From a bacterium (GTDB lineage: Bacteria; Desulfobacterota; Anaeroferrophillalia; Anaeroferrophillales; Anaeroferrophillaceae), in contig JAOZRP010000033.1 of assembly GCA_029940125.1 (NCBI GenBank), forward strand, positions 1 through 12,483: a DNA stretch of 12,483 nucleotides, in the 5' to 3' direction. The notes beneath the pieces are model-generated. The model searched no databases and had not been told where the DNA came from. It worked only from the letters and a program-made list of their open reading frames with translations. Both the position numbers and the translations under genes were made by a program. This document shows, piece by piece, positions 1-7,703 of this stretch; within the stretch, counting starts at the first letter, position 1; each line of letters starts with the position of its first letter.

Positions 1-13
1 CATGCCGGAACAT
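1..13 (-). other. Possible start of a leftward gene running off the window
   Basis: On the minus strand an ATG lies at 13-11, followed by three codons (Phe, Arg, His) before the window ends. An AGGG stretch sits 7 bases upstream of it, a good ribosome-binding position. The sequence around this ATG resembles the sequence around the crcB start at the other end of the window, which is the main reason to suspect a real gene. Four codons are too few to identify a product. Confidence 0.2.
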
Positions 14-54
14 CCTGATACCCTGTTGGGTTGTGGGCCTTAAGCCCGCCTTGG
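11..54 (+). repeat. Left copy of an imperfect repeat shared with the crcB upstream region
   Basis: This stretch aligns with 12431-12476 in the same orientation with one 2-base gap. The ungapped core (25-53 against 12447-12475) matches at 23 of 29 positions. Its centre is a small hairpin, GGGC (35-38), loop CTTAA, GCCC (44-47). It lies between the possible leftward start at 13 and the rtcB start at 76. It could be a dispersed extragenic palindrome, a shared leader or regulatory site, or a coincidence of GC-rich sequence. Confidence 0.4.
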
Positions 55-75
55 ACATGTCAACGAGGTGCTTCC

Positions 76-1509
76 TTGCGTGACAAACGTTTACAGCAGC
101 GTGGTGAATACGAGTGGCTGATTGAACCGCATGGTTCCATGAGGGTTCCGGCAATTATCTATGCCAGTCGGGAGCAGCTGGAAGAAATGGACCAGCAGGT
201 GCTGACGCAGCTGACCAATGTCGCGGCGCTGCCGGGAATTTGTCAGGCAGCTTATGCCATGCCCGACGCCCATTGGGGATATGGCTTTCCCATTGGCGGG
301 GTGGCCGCTTTTGATCCGCGGACGGGAGGGATAATATCGGCCGGGGGAGTGGGATTCGACATCTCATGCGGGGTCAGAACCATGCTTACCGGGTTGACTG
401 CCGATGAGGTGCGGGCGGTCAAGTTTCCGCTGGCCGACTCCCTGTTCAGGGAAATTCCCGCCGGGGTCGGCAGCAGCGGTCATCTGCATCTGCGGGCCAG
501 GGAGCTGGACGCAATGCTGGCCGGCGGCGCCCGCTGGGCGGTGGATCGTGGCTACGGCCGGGCAGCCGACCTGGAGAGGATTGAAGACAACGGCTGCGTT
601 ACTGGCGCCCGACCGGAGATGGTTTCAGCCCGGGCCAAGAAACGCCAGCAGGACCAGGTGGGAACCCTGGGTTCGGGAAACCACTACCTCGAAGTGCAGG
701 TAATTGAACGGATTTACCATTCCGACCTGGCGCGGCAGCTTGACCTGCGGGAAGGTGAGGTGGTGGTCAGCCTGCACTGCGGCTCGCGGGGGCTGGGGCA
801 CCAGATCGGTACGGAATTTCTGCGCCTGATGGTAACCAGGGCGGCGGCTTATGGAATCACGCTGCCGGACCGGGAACTGGCCTGCGTGCCGGTCGAATCG
901 CCGGAGGGACGGCAGTACCTGGGGGCGATGCGGGCGGCAATGAACTGCGCCCTGGCCAACCGCCAGGTGTTGACCCACCTGGTGCGCCGGGTGTTTGCCC
1001 GCTTTTTCCCGGCGGCGGCACTGCCTTTGCTGTACGACGTCTCCCATAACACCTGCCGGCTGGAAACCTTGACCCTGCCCGACGGCGGAAAAAAAGAGCT
1101 GTACGTCCATCGCAAAGGAGCCACCCGGGCACTGCCGCCCGGGAATCCGGATATTGCCGCCGATCTTCGTTCCTGCGGCCAGCCGGTGCTGATTGGCGGC
1201 AGCATGGGAACCTCATCCTATATCCTGGCGGGAATGCCGGGGGCTGAAAACCGGGCCTTCAGTTCCTCCTGCCATGGTGCCGGACGGGTCATGAGCCGGC
1301 GCCAGGCGACCAGGCGCTGGCGGGGAAAAGAAGTCGTGACGCGGCTGGAGGAACAGGGCGTCGTGGTGCGCGGTGCTTCTTACCGCGGCCTGGCGGAAGA
1401 AGCCCCCGGTGCCTATAAGGATGTCTCCCAGGTGGTTGAAACCACCGAGGCGGCCGGCCTGGCCCGAAGGGTGGCTGAACTTTCCCCCCTGATTTGCATC
1501 AAGGGATGA
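76..1509 (+). CDS. rtcB: RtcB family RNA-splicing ligase
   Basis: RtcB enzymes join RNA 3'-phosphate (or 2',3'-cyclic phosphate) ends to 5'-hydroxyl ends using Mn2+ and GTP, and act in RNA repair or tRNA splicing. The 477-residue product has normal family length. All metal and active-site positions are visible: GGVGFDISCGVR with Asp95 and Cys98, GSGNHYLE with His203, LHCGSRGLGHQ with His234, DVSHN with His324, and the guanylylated histidine His400 in SSSCHGAGR. I chose the TTG at 76 because GAGG at 65-68 lies 7 bases upstream and the family N-terminus (EYEW, then MRVP..IYAS) begins there. The open frame extends back to a TTG at 31, but that stretch has no family similarity. No archease gene, the usual RtcB activator, is present in this window. 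The gene is convergent with the membrane pair that follows, 18 bp away. Confidence 0.96.
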   Translation: MRDKRLQQRGEYEWLIEPHGSMRVPAIIYASREQLEEMDQQVLTQLTNVAALPGICQAAYAMPDAHWGYGFPIGGVAAFDPRTGGIISAGGVGFDISCGVRTMLTGLTADEVRAVKFPLADSLFREIPAGVGSSGHLHLRARELDAMLAGGARWAVDRGYGRAADLERIEDNGCVTGARPEMVSARAKKRQQDQVGTLGSGNHYLEVQVIERIYHSDLARQLDLREGEVVVSLHCGSRGLGHQIGTEFLRLMVTRAAAYGITLPDRELACVPVESPEGRQYLGAMRAAMNCALANRQVLTHLVRRVFARFFPAAALPLLYDVSHNTCRLETLTLPDGGKKELYVHRKGATRALPPGNPDIAADLRSCGQPVLIGGSMGTSSYILAGMPGAENRAFSSSCHGAGRVMSRRQATRRWRGKEVVTRLEEQGVVVRGASYRGLAEEAPGAYKDVSQVVETTEAAGLARRVAELSPLICIKG

Positions 1510-1527
1510 TGCTTTTTTCGGATGTTG

Positions 1528-2064
1528 TCAGGAAGTTTTTGTTTTGTGTTTGCCCATGAAAGGACAGGTTGCCAGCAGGAGCAGGGTCAGCAGGATTGCC
1601 GCCAGGTACAGGTAAAAAATGGATTTTTTGGGGTTGGTGTTGACCAGCAGGGCGTAAATGGGCCTGGTGCCGCCGGCGGAGAAATGTTTGCGTACCACCC
1701 GGGCGAAAGGTGCGTCTTTCAGGGGCAGCAGGCGTCCCGCCACCGTCGTGGCCGCCGCTGGCGTTTCCTGCAGCCGGTCCGAGAGCCGGCCGTCAAGGTC
1801 GTAAACGAAAAGTTCAGGGTGTTCCGGGGGCTGGTAGACTTTGATTACGTATCCCGGTGCCTTGATGGTCAGGGAGGTGGCATTCTGCAGGTGGGCCGGC
1901 AGTTCAACATAGCGGTTGACCGGCAGCGGCTGCTTGTCAGCCGTGGTGATCATGACCGGGGAAGCGCCGCCGGCATGGTAGAAGATTGCCTGGCGGAAGA
2001 TGGCCAGCTCGGCAACCAGGAGAATAATGACAAATACCCAGAATAGGCGCGGCAGTATTTTCAT
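1528..2064 (-). CDS. Hypothetical protein with two membrane anchors
   Basis: I do not recognise this 178-residue protein. It has one hydrophobic helix at about 6-23 and another at about 148-167, followed by a short basic tail. Between them lies a soluble domain of about 120 residues, probably on the outer face of the membrane (inferred). That domain contains a segment reading PLPVNRYVEL near residue 50 and no cysteines or heme-binding motifs. Its start codon overlaps the stop of the upstream 8-helix membrane gene by 4 bases (ATGA on the minus strand), so the two are very likely translationally coupled and may form a complex. The frame is real rather than a shadow: it has clean membrane helices and tight coupling, while the opposite-strand frame is glutamine- and glycine-rich and resembles no protein family. 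The gene ends 18 bp from the convergent rtcB. Confidence 0.75.
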   Translation of the reverse strand: MKILPRLFWVFVIILLVAELAIFRQAIFYHAGGASPVMITTADKQPLPVNRYVELPAHLQNATSLTIKAPGYVIKVYQPPEHPELFVYDLDGRLSDRLQETPAAATTVAGRLLPLKDAPFARVVRKHFSAGGTRPIYALLVNTNPKKSIFYLYLAAILLTLLLLATCPFMGKHKTKTS

Positions 2065-3089
2065 GACTGGTCAGAACCTTTGTTCGATGATGGGCAGAAA
2101 ATCCGGTTGTCGCTCTGTGCCGCCTGGCTGATGGTGGTTGCCGAAGAATGGGGCTGGTGAAGACGCGCGGTGGTGATCTGCATCAGGATAAAGGCCATCA
2201 GCAGCAGGGAGGCGACGATGGTGGCCGCCCGGCTGTTGACCAGATTGTCTTTAAGCATTTTCAACAGCAGCAGCAGGCCGATGAACAGGCAGGCCAGGGC
2301 GGCGATGAACCACCAGGCCAGCGGTCCACCCAGCAGGGCGTTTTTCAGGGTCGGCGACAGGGAAAAGTAAACCCAGAACCCGGGAATGATTTGAAAAATG
2401 GTGGCATTGAGAAGCCAGCGGCCGCCGAATCTGAAGGCTTTCTGGTAGTATTCCCGCGGTTGTCGACGGAGAAAATCCTTCTGGTAGGCGGTTACCAGCA
2501 TGCACAAGAGACCGGACAATGCCAGGCTGGCAATGAAGGCGTGGACGAAAAAGGGCAGCATGGCCTGGTTGAAAATGATGTCCTTGATGGAGCTTTGCCC
2601 GGGAATGAAATGATCGGCCGCGGGAGCCAGCAGAAACGCCGGGATGAGGTGACAGTACAGCATCAGGCAAAGAGAGATAAAAGCGGTGACGATCCCGATA
2701 ACCGCGTGCAGGCTTCCCCTTTTTTCGCTGTTGGCGCCGCGGGCGTAAAGGATGAAGAACAGCAGACTGCTTCCCATCAGCAGCTCGGCCAGGATGGCCA
2801 GACGGGTGTAGGAACCGAAAACCTGTCGGTAAAAAGGCAGGAAAAAACTGCCGGAACAGAAAAGCAGCGGCAGGGCGGCGGTCACGCCCAGACAGAGCAG
2901 CGGCAGGGCTGAGCGGGTCATGCTGGCTGCCAGAATCCGGTAGTCGGGATCCCTGGAACTCCTGGCCCTCAATTCCGCCAGCAAGGATAAAACCGTGGTG
3001 CCGACCATCAGGTTAAGGCTGAGAGTGAAGCAGATGAAGAAAAACAGCATGCCCCCGGAGTAACCGAAAAGGGGGATGGATTGCAGCAT
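2061..3089 (-). CDS. Eight-helix integral membrane protein, function unknown
   Basis: This 342-residue protein has about eight hydrophobic helices, near residues 13-38, 60-84, 94-116, 126-155, 174-201, 223-243, 255-279 and 286-308, then a polar serine-rich tail. Histidines in or beside helices (His128, His147, His183) could bind heme. The general pattern, a long helix ending in a charged loop with DPDYR, and a helix with FFVHAF, reminds me weakly of divergent cytochrome bd subunit I-like proteins. I cannot establish homology, and the first helix lacks the histidine expected of a CydA heme ligand. The ATG at 3089 has AAGGA 9 bases upstream. The gene is first in a two-gene operon with the two-anchor protein (4-base overlap) and is divergent from moeA. 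A respiratory or redox membrane role is only a guess. Confidence 0.75.
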   Translation of the reverse strand: MLQSIPLFGYSGGMLFFFICFTLSLNLMVGTTVLSLLAELRARSSRDPDYRILAASMTRSALPLLCLGVTAALPLLFCSGSFFLPFYRQVFGSYTRLAILAELLMGSSLLFFILYARGANSEKRGSLHAVIGIVTAFISLCLMLYCHLIPAFLLAPAADHFIPGQSSIKDIIFNQAMLPFFVHAFIASLALSGLLCMLVTAYQKDFLRRQPREYYQKAFRFGGRWLLNATIFQIIPGFWVYFSLSPTLKNALLGGPLAWWFIAALACLFIGLLLLLKMLKDNLVNSRAATIVASLLLMAFILMQITTARLHQPHSSATTISQAAQSDNRIFCPSSNKGSDQS

Positions 3090-3266
3090 GGTGGATAATC
3101 CTTGTTTACAAAGCAGTCAGCATAGAGCTGTCAGTGAACACGAAGAACGACCGGTTGAAAGCGGGGCTGGCTGCCCATGATCTCAATAAAAGAAATTTTT
3201 AACTTGTTTCAAAAATCCCCGCCCCTGAAACTATCCGAAAACGTTCAACTGCATAATGCAATTATC

Positions 3267-3290
3267 GACAATTTGCAAGGGAAAATTGTC
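3267..3290. promoter_or_regulatory. Perfect inverted repeat, candidate operator
   Basis: Arms GACAATTT (3267-3274) and AAATTGTC (3283-3290) are perfectly complementary and separated by 8 bases. The element ends 15 bases upstream of the moeA -35 hexamer, between two divergent transcription units. That fits a binding site for a dimeric regulator. A run of five T follows shortly after (3293-3297), so a weak terminator is an alternative, but the stem is AT-rich and no rightward gene lies upstream. It does not resemble the ModE operator. Confidence 0.45.
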
Positions 3291-3305
3291 CGTTTTTGCT
3301 AATTC

Positions 3306-3334
3306 TTGACATGTTTCGGTTGCTTTGTTACTCT
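3306..3334 (+). promoter_or_regulatory. Sigma-70 type promoter for the moeA operon
   Basis: A consensus -35 hexamer TTGACA lies at 3306-3311. After an optimal 17-base spacer comes TACTCT at 3329-3334, a weak -10 match (3 of 6). Transcription would begin about 3341, roughly 40 bases before the moeA start. No other promoter this good was noticed before moeA, and no clear internal promoter was noticed in the rightward gene run. Confidence 0.55.
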
Positions 3335-3380
3335 CATCGCGATCGGTGAAAAATAATTGTTTTCAGGAGTGTTTGCCTTG

Positions 3381-4652
3381 ATGGAAAAATTTGTTGCGGT
3401 TGAACGGGCCCGGGAGATCATGCTTGGGGAAGTTCACCGGCTGCCGGCGGAGAAAGTTGCCATTACCGACGCCTTGGGGCGGGTGGTAATGGAGGATGTC
3501 CTGGTTGACCGGGATATTCCGCCTTTGGATAATTCCGCCATGGACGGGTATGGCATTAAAGCCCTTGACAGTATCGCGGCCACCGTCGAACAGCCCTTGA
3601 AACTGAAAGTGGTGGCAACCATCCCGGCAGGACGGCATTTTGCCGGCGAGATCAGGTCCGGGGAAGCGGTGCGAATCATGACCGGGGCTCCCATTCCCGC
3701 CGGTGTCGACGCAGTGGTCAAAAGGGAGCTGGTGGAAGAGCATGAAGATCATGTTTTCCTGAGCGGACCGGTGGCAGCGGGCAATGACATTCGTTATGCC
3801 GGCGAGGATGTACGGGCCGGCGAAAAGGTCATTGCCGCCGGCCAGGTGATTACCCCGGCCATGGTCGGCATGATGGCCTCGGTTGGCTATCCTTTTGTTG
3901 CCGTGGTGCAGCGTCCCCGGATCGCGGTCATTACCACCGGTGATGAGATTGTTGATTTCCATGAACGTCCGGGCACGGGAAAGATCAGGAACAGCAACAG
4001 TTTTTCCCTGGCGGCCCTGGTTCGGCATAGCGGGGGAATCCCCCTGGTTTTTTCCACCGTTCGTGATGATCCGTCCCTGTTGAAGCGGGTGGTTGAAGAG
4101 GCGGCGGCGACCGCGGACCTGGTTCTTACCACCGGCGGGGTTTCCATGGGAGATTATGACTTTGTCAAAAATGTCCTGAATGACGTTGCCGGCGGCATTC
4201 TTTTCTGGAAAGTGAAGATGAAGCCGGGGCGACCCCTGGTGTTCGGGACGGTCAACGGGGTGCCGCTGGTGGGGCTGCCCGGCAATCCCGTGTCGGTGAT
4301 GATATCATTTGAACAGTTCGTGCGGCCGATGGTGAAAAAGATGTCCGGTTATCCCGCCGCCGGGTGGCTGCTGCCGCGGCTTCGGGCGGTTGCGGGGGAA
4401 GATCTTCCAGGCGCCGGGCGCCGCCGGCACTTTTTGCGGGGAATCCTGCGCCGGGAAACCGTTGATGGTGATTATGAAGTATTCATGACCGGCCCCCAGG
4501 GGTCCGGGATTCTTCGTTCCATGGTGCTGGGGAACTGCCTGATTGTCCTGGCCGAGCAGACAGAGGTGGTCAAAAAGGGGGAACCGGTTGACGTGGAGCT
4601 GCTAGATTATGATTTGGCCGCCGCTTTTTACCTGGGAACAGGGGTCGATTAG
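3381..4652 (+). CDS. moeA: Molybdopterin molybdenumtransferase MoeA
   Basis: MoeA inserts molybdate into adenylylated molybdopterin, the last common step of molybdenum cofactor synthesis. The 423-residue product is full length. Conserved blocks appear in order: PPLDNSAMDGYG near 47-58, RIMTGAPIP near 98-106, the MoaB/Mog-like domain with AVITTGDEIV near 182-191, TTGGVSMGDYD near 250-260, MKPGRPLVFG near 280-289 and GLPGNPVS near 298-305, then the C-terminal beta domain. AGGAG at 3365-3369 precedes both an in-frame TTG (3378, spacing 8) and the chosen ATG (3381, spacing 11); the two differ by one codon. The frame is also open back to a TTG at 3357, before the ribosome-binding site, so that start is unlikely. 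moeA leads the rightward operon, and its stop codon directly abuts the miaA start. Confidence 0.96.
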   Translation: MEKFVAVERAREIMLGEVHRLPAEKVAITDALGRVVMEDVLVDRDIPPLDNSAMDGYGIKALDSIAATVEQPLKLKVVATIPAGRHFAGEIRSGEAVRIMTGAPIPAGVDAVVKRELVEEHEDHVFLSGPVAAGNDIRYAGEDVRAGEKVIAAGQVITPAMVGMMASVGYPFVAVVQRPRIAVITTGDEIVDFHERPGTGKIRNSNSFSLAALVRHSGGIPLVFSTVRDDPSLLKRVVEEAAATADLVLTTGGVSMGDYDFVKNVLNDVAGGILFWKVKMKPGRPLVFGTVNGVPLVGLPGNPVSVMISFEQFVRPMVKKMSGYPAAGWLLPRLRAVAGEDLPGAGRRRHFLRGILRRETVDGDYEVFMTGPQGSGILRSMVLGNCLIVLAEQTEVVKKGEPVDVELLDYDLAAAFYLGTGVD

Positions 4653-5585
4653 TTGAAGCTGGTCATCATTGCCGGCCCGACGGCGGCGGGGAAAACGGCC
4701 ACGGCGCTTTCGGTGGCCGGGGATTTTGACGCTGAAATCGTCAACGCTGATTCCATGCAGGTGTATCGTGGCCTGGACATCGGCACCGCCAAGCCGACCA
4801 GCGCTGAACGAAAAGAAATCCCCCACCACCTGCTGGATGTGGTGGAACCGGATGAAGAGTACCACGCCGGTCGCTTCCAGGAAGACGCTGATGCCGTTGT
4901 CATGGAGATGCAAAGACGGCAAAAGCTGCCGCTGGTGGTCGGTGGAACCGGTCTCTATATAAAATCCTTGCTTTACGGCTTGTGCGAGATGCCGCCCATC
5001 CCGGCTGAAATTCGGCTGCGGGTTCAGGCCGAGCTGGAAGAAGAGGGCGTGGAGAGCCTGCACCGTCAACTGGAACGGCTCGATCCCCCGGTTGCCGCCC
5101 GCCTGGCTTCCCGCGACAGAGCCAGAATTGTCCGGGCCCTGGAGGTTTATCGGGCTGCCGGGCGCAGCATCAGTTCTTTTCAGGAACAGCATCGTTTCAG
5201 CCAGCCAAAATATTCGTTTTTATACCTTTACCTGGCTTGTGAAAGAACAAAGCTCTATCGACGCATTGCCGACCGGGTTCAGCAGATGCTGGACCGTGGT
5301 TTCCTGGACGAGGTCAGGGGATTGCTGGACCGGGGGTTTTCCCCGGAACTGAAATCCCTGCAAAGCATCGGCTACCGCCAGCTGATCCGCCATCTGGCGG
5401 GCGAGTTGAGCCTGGATGAAGCGGTGGAATTGATCGTCAGGGACACCAGGCGTTATGCCAAGCGCCAGGAAACCTGGTTTTCAAAGGTTCCGGGAATAAA
5501 AATTGTGCGTGAAAACGAACGTGGGCGTATTCCCCAGCTCATTGAATCTTTTCTCCAGTCACAGGATTGCCATTGCCGCCGCTGA
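4653..5585 (+). CDS. miaA: tRNA dimethylallyltransferase MiaA
   Basis: MiaA transfers a dimethylallyl group to the N6 of adenosine 37 in tRNAs that read codons starting with U. The 310-residue protein is complete. It has the P-loop GPTAAGKT at 8-15, NADSMQVYRG at 31-40 with the catalytic aspartate Asp33, the VVGGTGLYIKSLLYG block at 95-109, RIVRALEVYRAAG at 158-170, GYRQLI at 240-245 and the DTRRYAKRQETWF signature at 264-276. Translation starts at a TTG immediately after the moeA stop, with AGGGG 8 bases upstream inside the end of moeA, so the two are probably coupled. The 3' end overlaps the start of the CLC gene by about 13 bases. There is no C-terminal zinc-finger extension of the eukaryotic type. 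Confidence 0.97.
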   Translation: MKLVIIAGPTAAGKTATALSVAGDFDAEIVNADSMQVYRGLDIGTAKPTSAERKEIPHHLLDVVEPDEEYHAGRFQEDADAVVMEMQRRQKLPLVVGGTGLYIKSLLYGLCEMPPIPAEIRLRVQAELEEEGVESLHRQLERLDPPVAARLASRDRARIVRALEVYRAAGRSISSFQEQHRFSQPKYSFLYLYLACERTKLYRRIADRVQQMLDRGFLDEVRGLLDRGFSPELKSLQSIGYRQLIRHLAGELSLDEAVELIVRDTRRYAKRQETWFSKVPGIKIVRENERGRIPQLIESFLQSQDCHCRR

Positions 5586-7633
5586 GCCGTTATTTTGATC
5601 GTTTGAGGGACTCCTTCAATAGCCGCCTGCACCGTTTCCGGGCCACGGAACACGCCTTCATGGTCATTGTGGCGGTTGTCATCGGGGTGGTTGGCGGCTT
5701 GGGGGCCGTCGGCATCCAGTTTTCCATTAAATTCTTTCAGAAAATTTTCTGGGGCTCCTGGCAGCCGGATCTTGTCTACCTGAAAACCCTGCCGGTGCTG
5801 GTGAAAATCGGGGTGCCGACCGGCGGCGGCCTGCTGGTTGGGCTGATTGTCTACTATGTGGCCCGCGAAGCCAAGGGGCACGGGGTTCCCGAGGTGATGG
5901 AGGCCATTGCCCTGAAAAACGGCATTATCCGGCCCCGGGTGGTGATTGCCAAGCTTTTCGCCTCGGCCATCTGCATCGGTTCCGGCGGTTCGGTGGGCCG
6001 GGAGGGGCCGGTTATCCAGATTGGCTCGTCCATCGGTTCCACGGTCGGCCAGTTTTTAGGAGTTACCGCCCAGCGGGTGAAGATTTTTGTGGCCTGCGGC
6101 GCCGCCGCCGGTATCGCGGCGGCCTTCAACGCTCCCATTGCCGGAGCCCTGTTCAGCGTCGAAATTATTCTCGGGGATTTCGGGGTTGCCCAGTTCAGCC
6201 CCATTGTTATTTCCTCGGTGATGGCGACCGTGGTTTCCCGGCATTTTCTCGGCGACTTCCCGGCCTTTGAAGTGCCCCATTATCACCTGGTCAGCGCCTT
6301 TGAGCTGATTCCCTACGCCGTCCTCGGCCTGCTGGCCGGCCTGGTTTCCCTGCTGTTTATCAAGGTGCTCTACTTTCTCGAAGACTACTTCGAGGAGCTG
6401 CGCATCAACGACATCCTGAAAACCGTGATTGGCGGTTTCCTGATCGGGGTCATGGGCCTGGCGGTTCCCTATATCTACGGGGTGGGCTACAATACCATGA
6501 ACATGGCCCTTCATGGCCAGCTCAGCTGGTTTTTGATGTTCGGGCTGATTTTCGTGAAAATCCTGGCCACCAGTCTCAGCCTTGGTTCCGGCGGCTCCGG
6601 CGGCGTCTTTGCCCCGTCCCTGTTCATCGGCACCATGACCGGCGGTTTTTTCGGCTACCTGGTTCATGCCGTGGCCCCGGGATACACGGCCACCTCCGGG
6701 GCCTATTCCCTGGTCGGGATGGGAGCGGTGGTTGCCGGGGCCACCCACGCGCCGATTACCGCCATCCTGATTATCTTTGAACTGACCAATGAGTATAAAA
6801 TCATTCTTCCCCTGATGATTTCCACCATCATCGCCACCCTGCTGACCACCAAGCTGCAGAAGGAGTCAATTTACACCCTGAAACTGATCAGGAGAGGCAT
6901 CGATCTTTTCAAGGGGCGCGAGGCCAACCTGCTGCGCTCCCTGAAGGTTGCCGGGTTTGTCGATCACCAGCCGGTCATCATCCCGCCGCAGCTGAAATTC
7001 ATGGCCCTGCTGGATCTGGTGGCGGACCGGCCCAATACCCAGTTCTACGTCGTTGACGCCAAACAGAAATTTCTGGGATCGGTTTCCCTCCAGGAGGTGA
7101 GAAAAGCCCTGGCTGACCGTGACGATGTTGCCGATCTGTTGATAGCCATGGACCTGGTCAACCCGGACATTCCGAGAGTCAAGCCTGAAGACGACCTTGA
7201 CATGGTCATGAAGTTGTTCGGCATGTATGATTACGATGAGCTTCCGGTGGTGGACAGCCAGAACCCGGAGCTGGTGATCGGCAGCATAAAACATAAAGAG
7301 GTGATTGAAGCCTACAACCGCGAAGTAATGAAGAGGAATTTGAGCCAGGAAGTGCCTTCTTCGGTCAAGCTGCTGGAACGGGTGAAGAAGGTGGATTTTA
7401 TTGACGGCTACATTATGGCTGAAATCCCGGTTCCCGAGTCATTTGTGGGGCGGACCATCAAGGAGATAAACATTGCTTCCCGGTTTGGCGTCCAGATTCT
7501 GCTGATCAAACGCCTGGCTGGCGACCTGGAAGTGAAGCAGCTGGTACCTTCCGCCGATGAAAAAATCATGCCCGGCGACTGGCTGGTGGTGCTGGGCAGC
7601 GACCAGCATATTGACACCCTGCGCCACGTGTAA
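5573..7633 (+). CDS. CLC family anion transporter with CBS pair and RCK_C domain
   Basis: CLC proteins carry chloride or related anions, as channels or as anion/proton antiporters. The 686-residue product has the membrane core at about 25-430, a tandem CBS module at about 455-585 that likely binds nucleotide, and a TrkA-C (RCK_C) domain at about 600-684. Signature segments are GHGVPEVM (102-109), GSGGSVGREGP (137-146) with the gating glutamate Glu144, GSGGSGGVFAP (338-348), and the central tyrosine Tyr408 in TNEYKIILP. Two pathway positions are non-canonical: the central serine of GSGIP is His103, and the internal proton glutamate (Glu203 of E. coli ClC-ec1) is Ile198. Tyr408 and GREGP argue against the fluoride-specific CLC-F branch. 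I chose TTG at 5573 because AGGA at 5563-5566 lies 6 bases upstream; the TTG at 5567 has no spacing. The gene overlaps the end of miaA. Confidence 0.93.
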   Translation: MPPLSRYFDRLRDSFNSRLHRFRATEHAFMVIVAVVIGVVGGLGAVGIQFSIKFFQKIFWGSWQPDLVYLKTLPVLVKIGVPTGGGLLVGLIVYYVAREAKGHGVPEVMEAIALKNGIIRPRVVIAKLFASAICIGSGGSVGREGPVIQIGSSIGSTVGQFLGVTAQRVKIFVACGAAAGIAAAFNAPIAGALFSVEIILGDFGVAQFSPIVISSVMATVVSRHFLGDFPAFEVPHYHLVSAFELIPYAVLGLLAGLVSLLFIKVLYFLEDYFEELRINDILKTVIGGFLIGVMGLAVPYIYGVGYNTMNMALHGQLSWFLMFGLIFVKILATSLSLGSGGSGGVFAPSLFIGTMTGGFFGYLVHAVAPGYTATSGAYSLVGMGAVVAGATHAPITAILIIFELTNEYKIILPLMISTIIATLLTTKLQKESIYTLKLIRRGIDLFKGREANLLRSLKVAGFVDHQPVIIPPQLKFMALLDLVADRPNTQFYVVDAKQKFLGSVSLQEVRKALADRDDVADLLIAMDLVNPDIPRVKPEDDLDMVMKLFGMYDYDELPVVDSQNPELVIGSIKHKEVIEAYNREVMKRNLSQEVPSSVKLLERVKKVDFIDGYIMAEIPVPESFVGRTIKEINIASRFGVQILLIKRLAGDLEVKQLVPSADEKIMPGDWLVVLGSDQHIDTLRHV

Positions 7634-7703
7634 AGAGGCGAGAGCGGTACGATAACTGTCCGGTCATTGTCTGCTGTGGCCGTTGAGAAAAAAGGAGATT
7701 TTT

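Larger units (their letters stand above)
3090..3380. other. Divergent intergenic region between the membrane pair and moeA
   Basis: This 291-bp stretch has no credible gene and is clearly more AT-rich than the flanking coding DNA. It should hold promoters for both directions. The rightward promoter and a perfect inverted repeat are listed separately. There is also a short GCAT-A-ATGC palindrome at 3251-3259. I found no convincing leftward promoter; a TTGCAA/TATGCA pair spaced 17 bases on the minus strand near 3250-3280 is a weak candidate. Confidence 0.7.

Noticed and set aside
625..1216. Minus-strand open frames inside rtcB
   Set aside because: They are shadows of a gene whose catalytic motifs are all in the plus frame, and they have no recognisable domains or ribosome-binding sites.
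1522..2912. Long plus-strand open frames opposite the two membrane-protein genes (1522-2046 and 2148-2912)
   Set aside because: Their translations are glutamine-, glycine- and arginine-rich with no domain character, while the minus strand encodes clear membrane helices and a coupled ATGA junction.
6056..6748. A 230-codon minus-strand frame inside the CLC gene
   Set aside because: It mirrors the hydrophobic CLC codons, has low-complexity histidine/glycine/glutamine composition, and is antisense to conserved CLC motifs.
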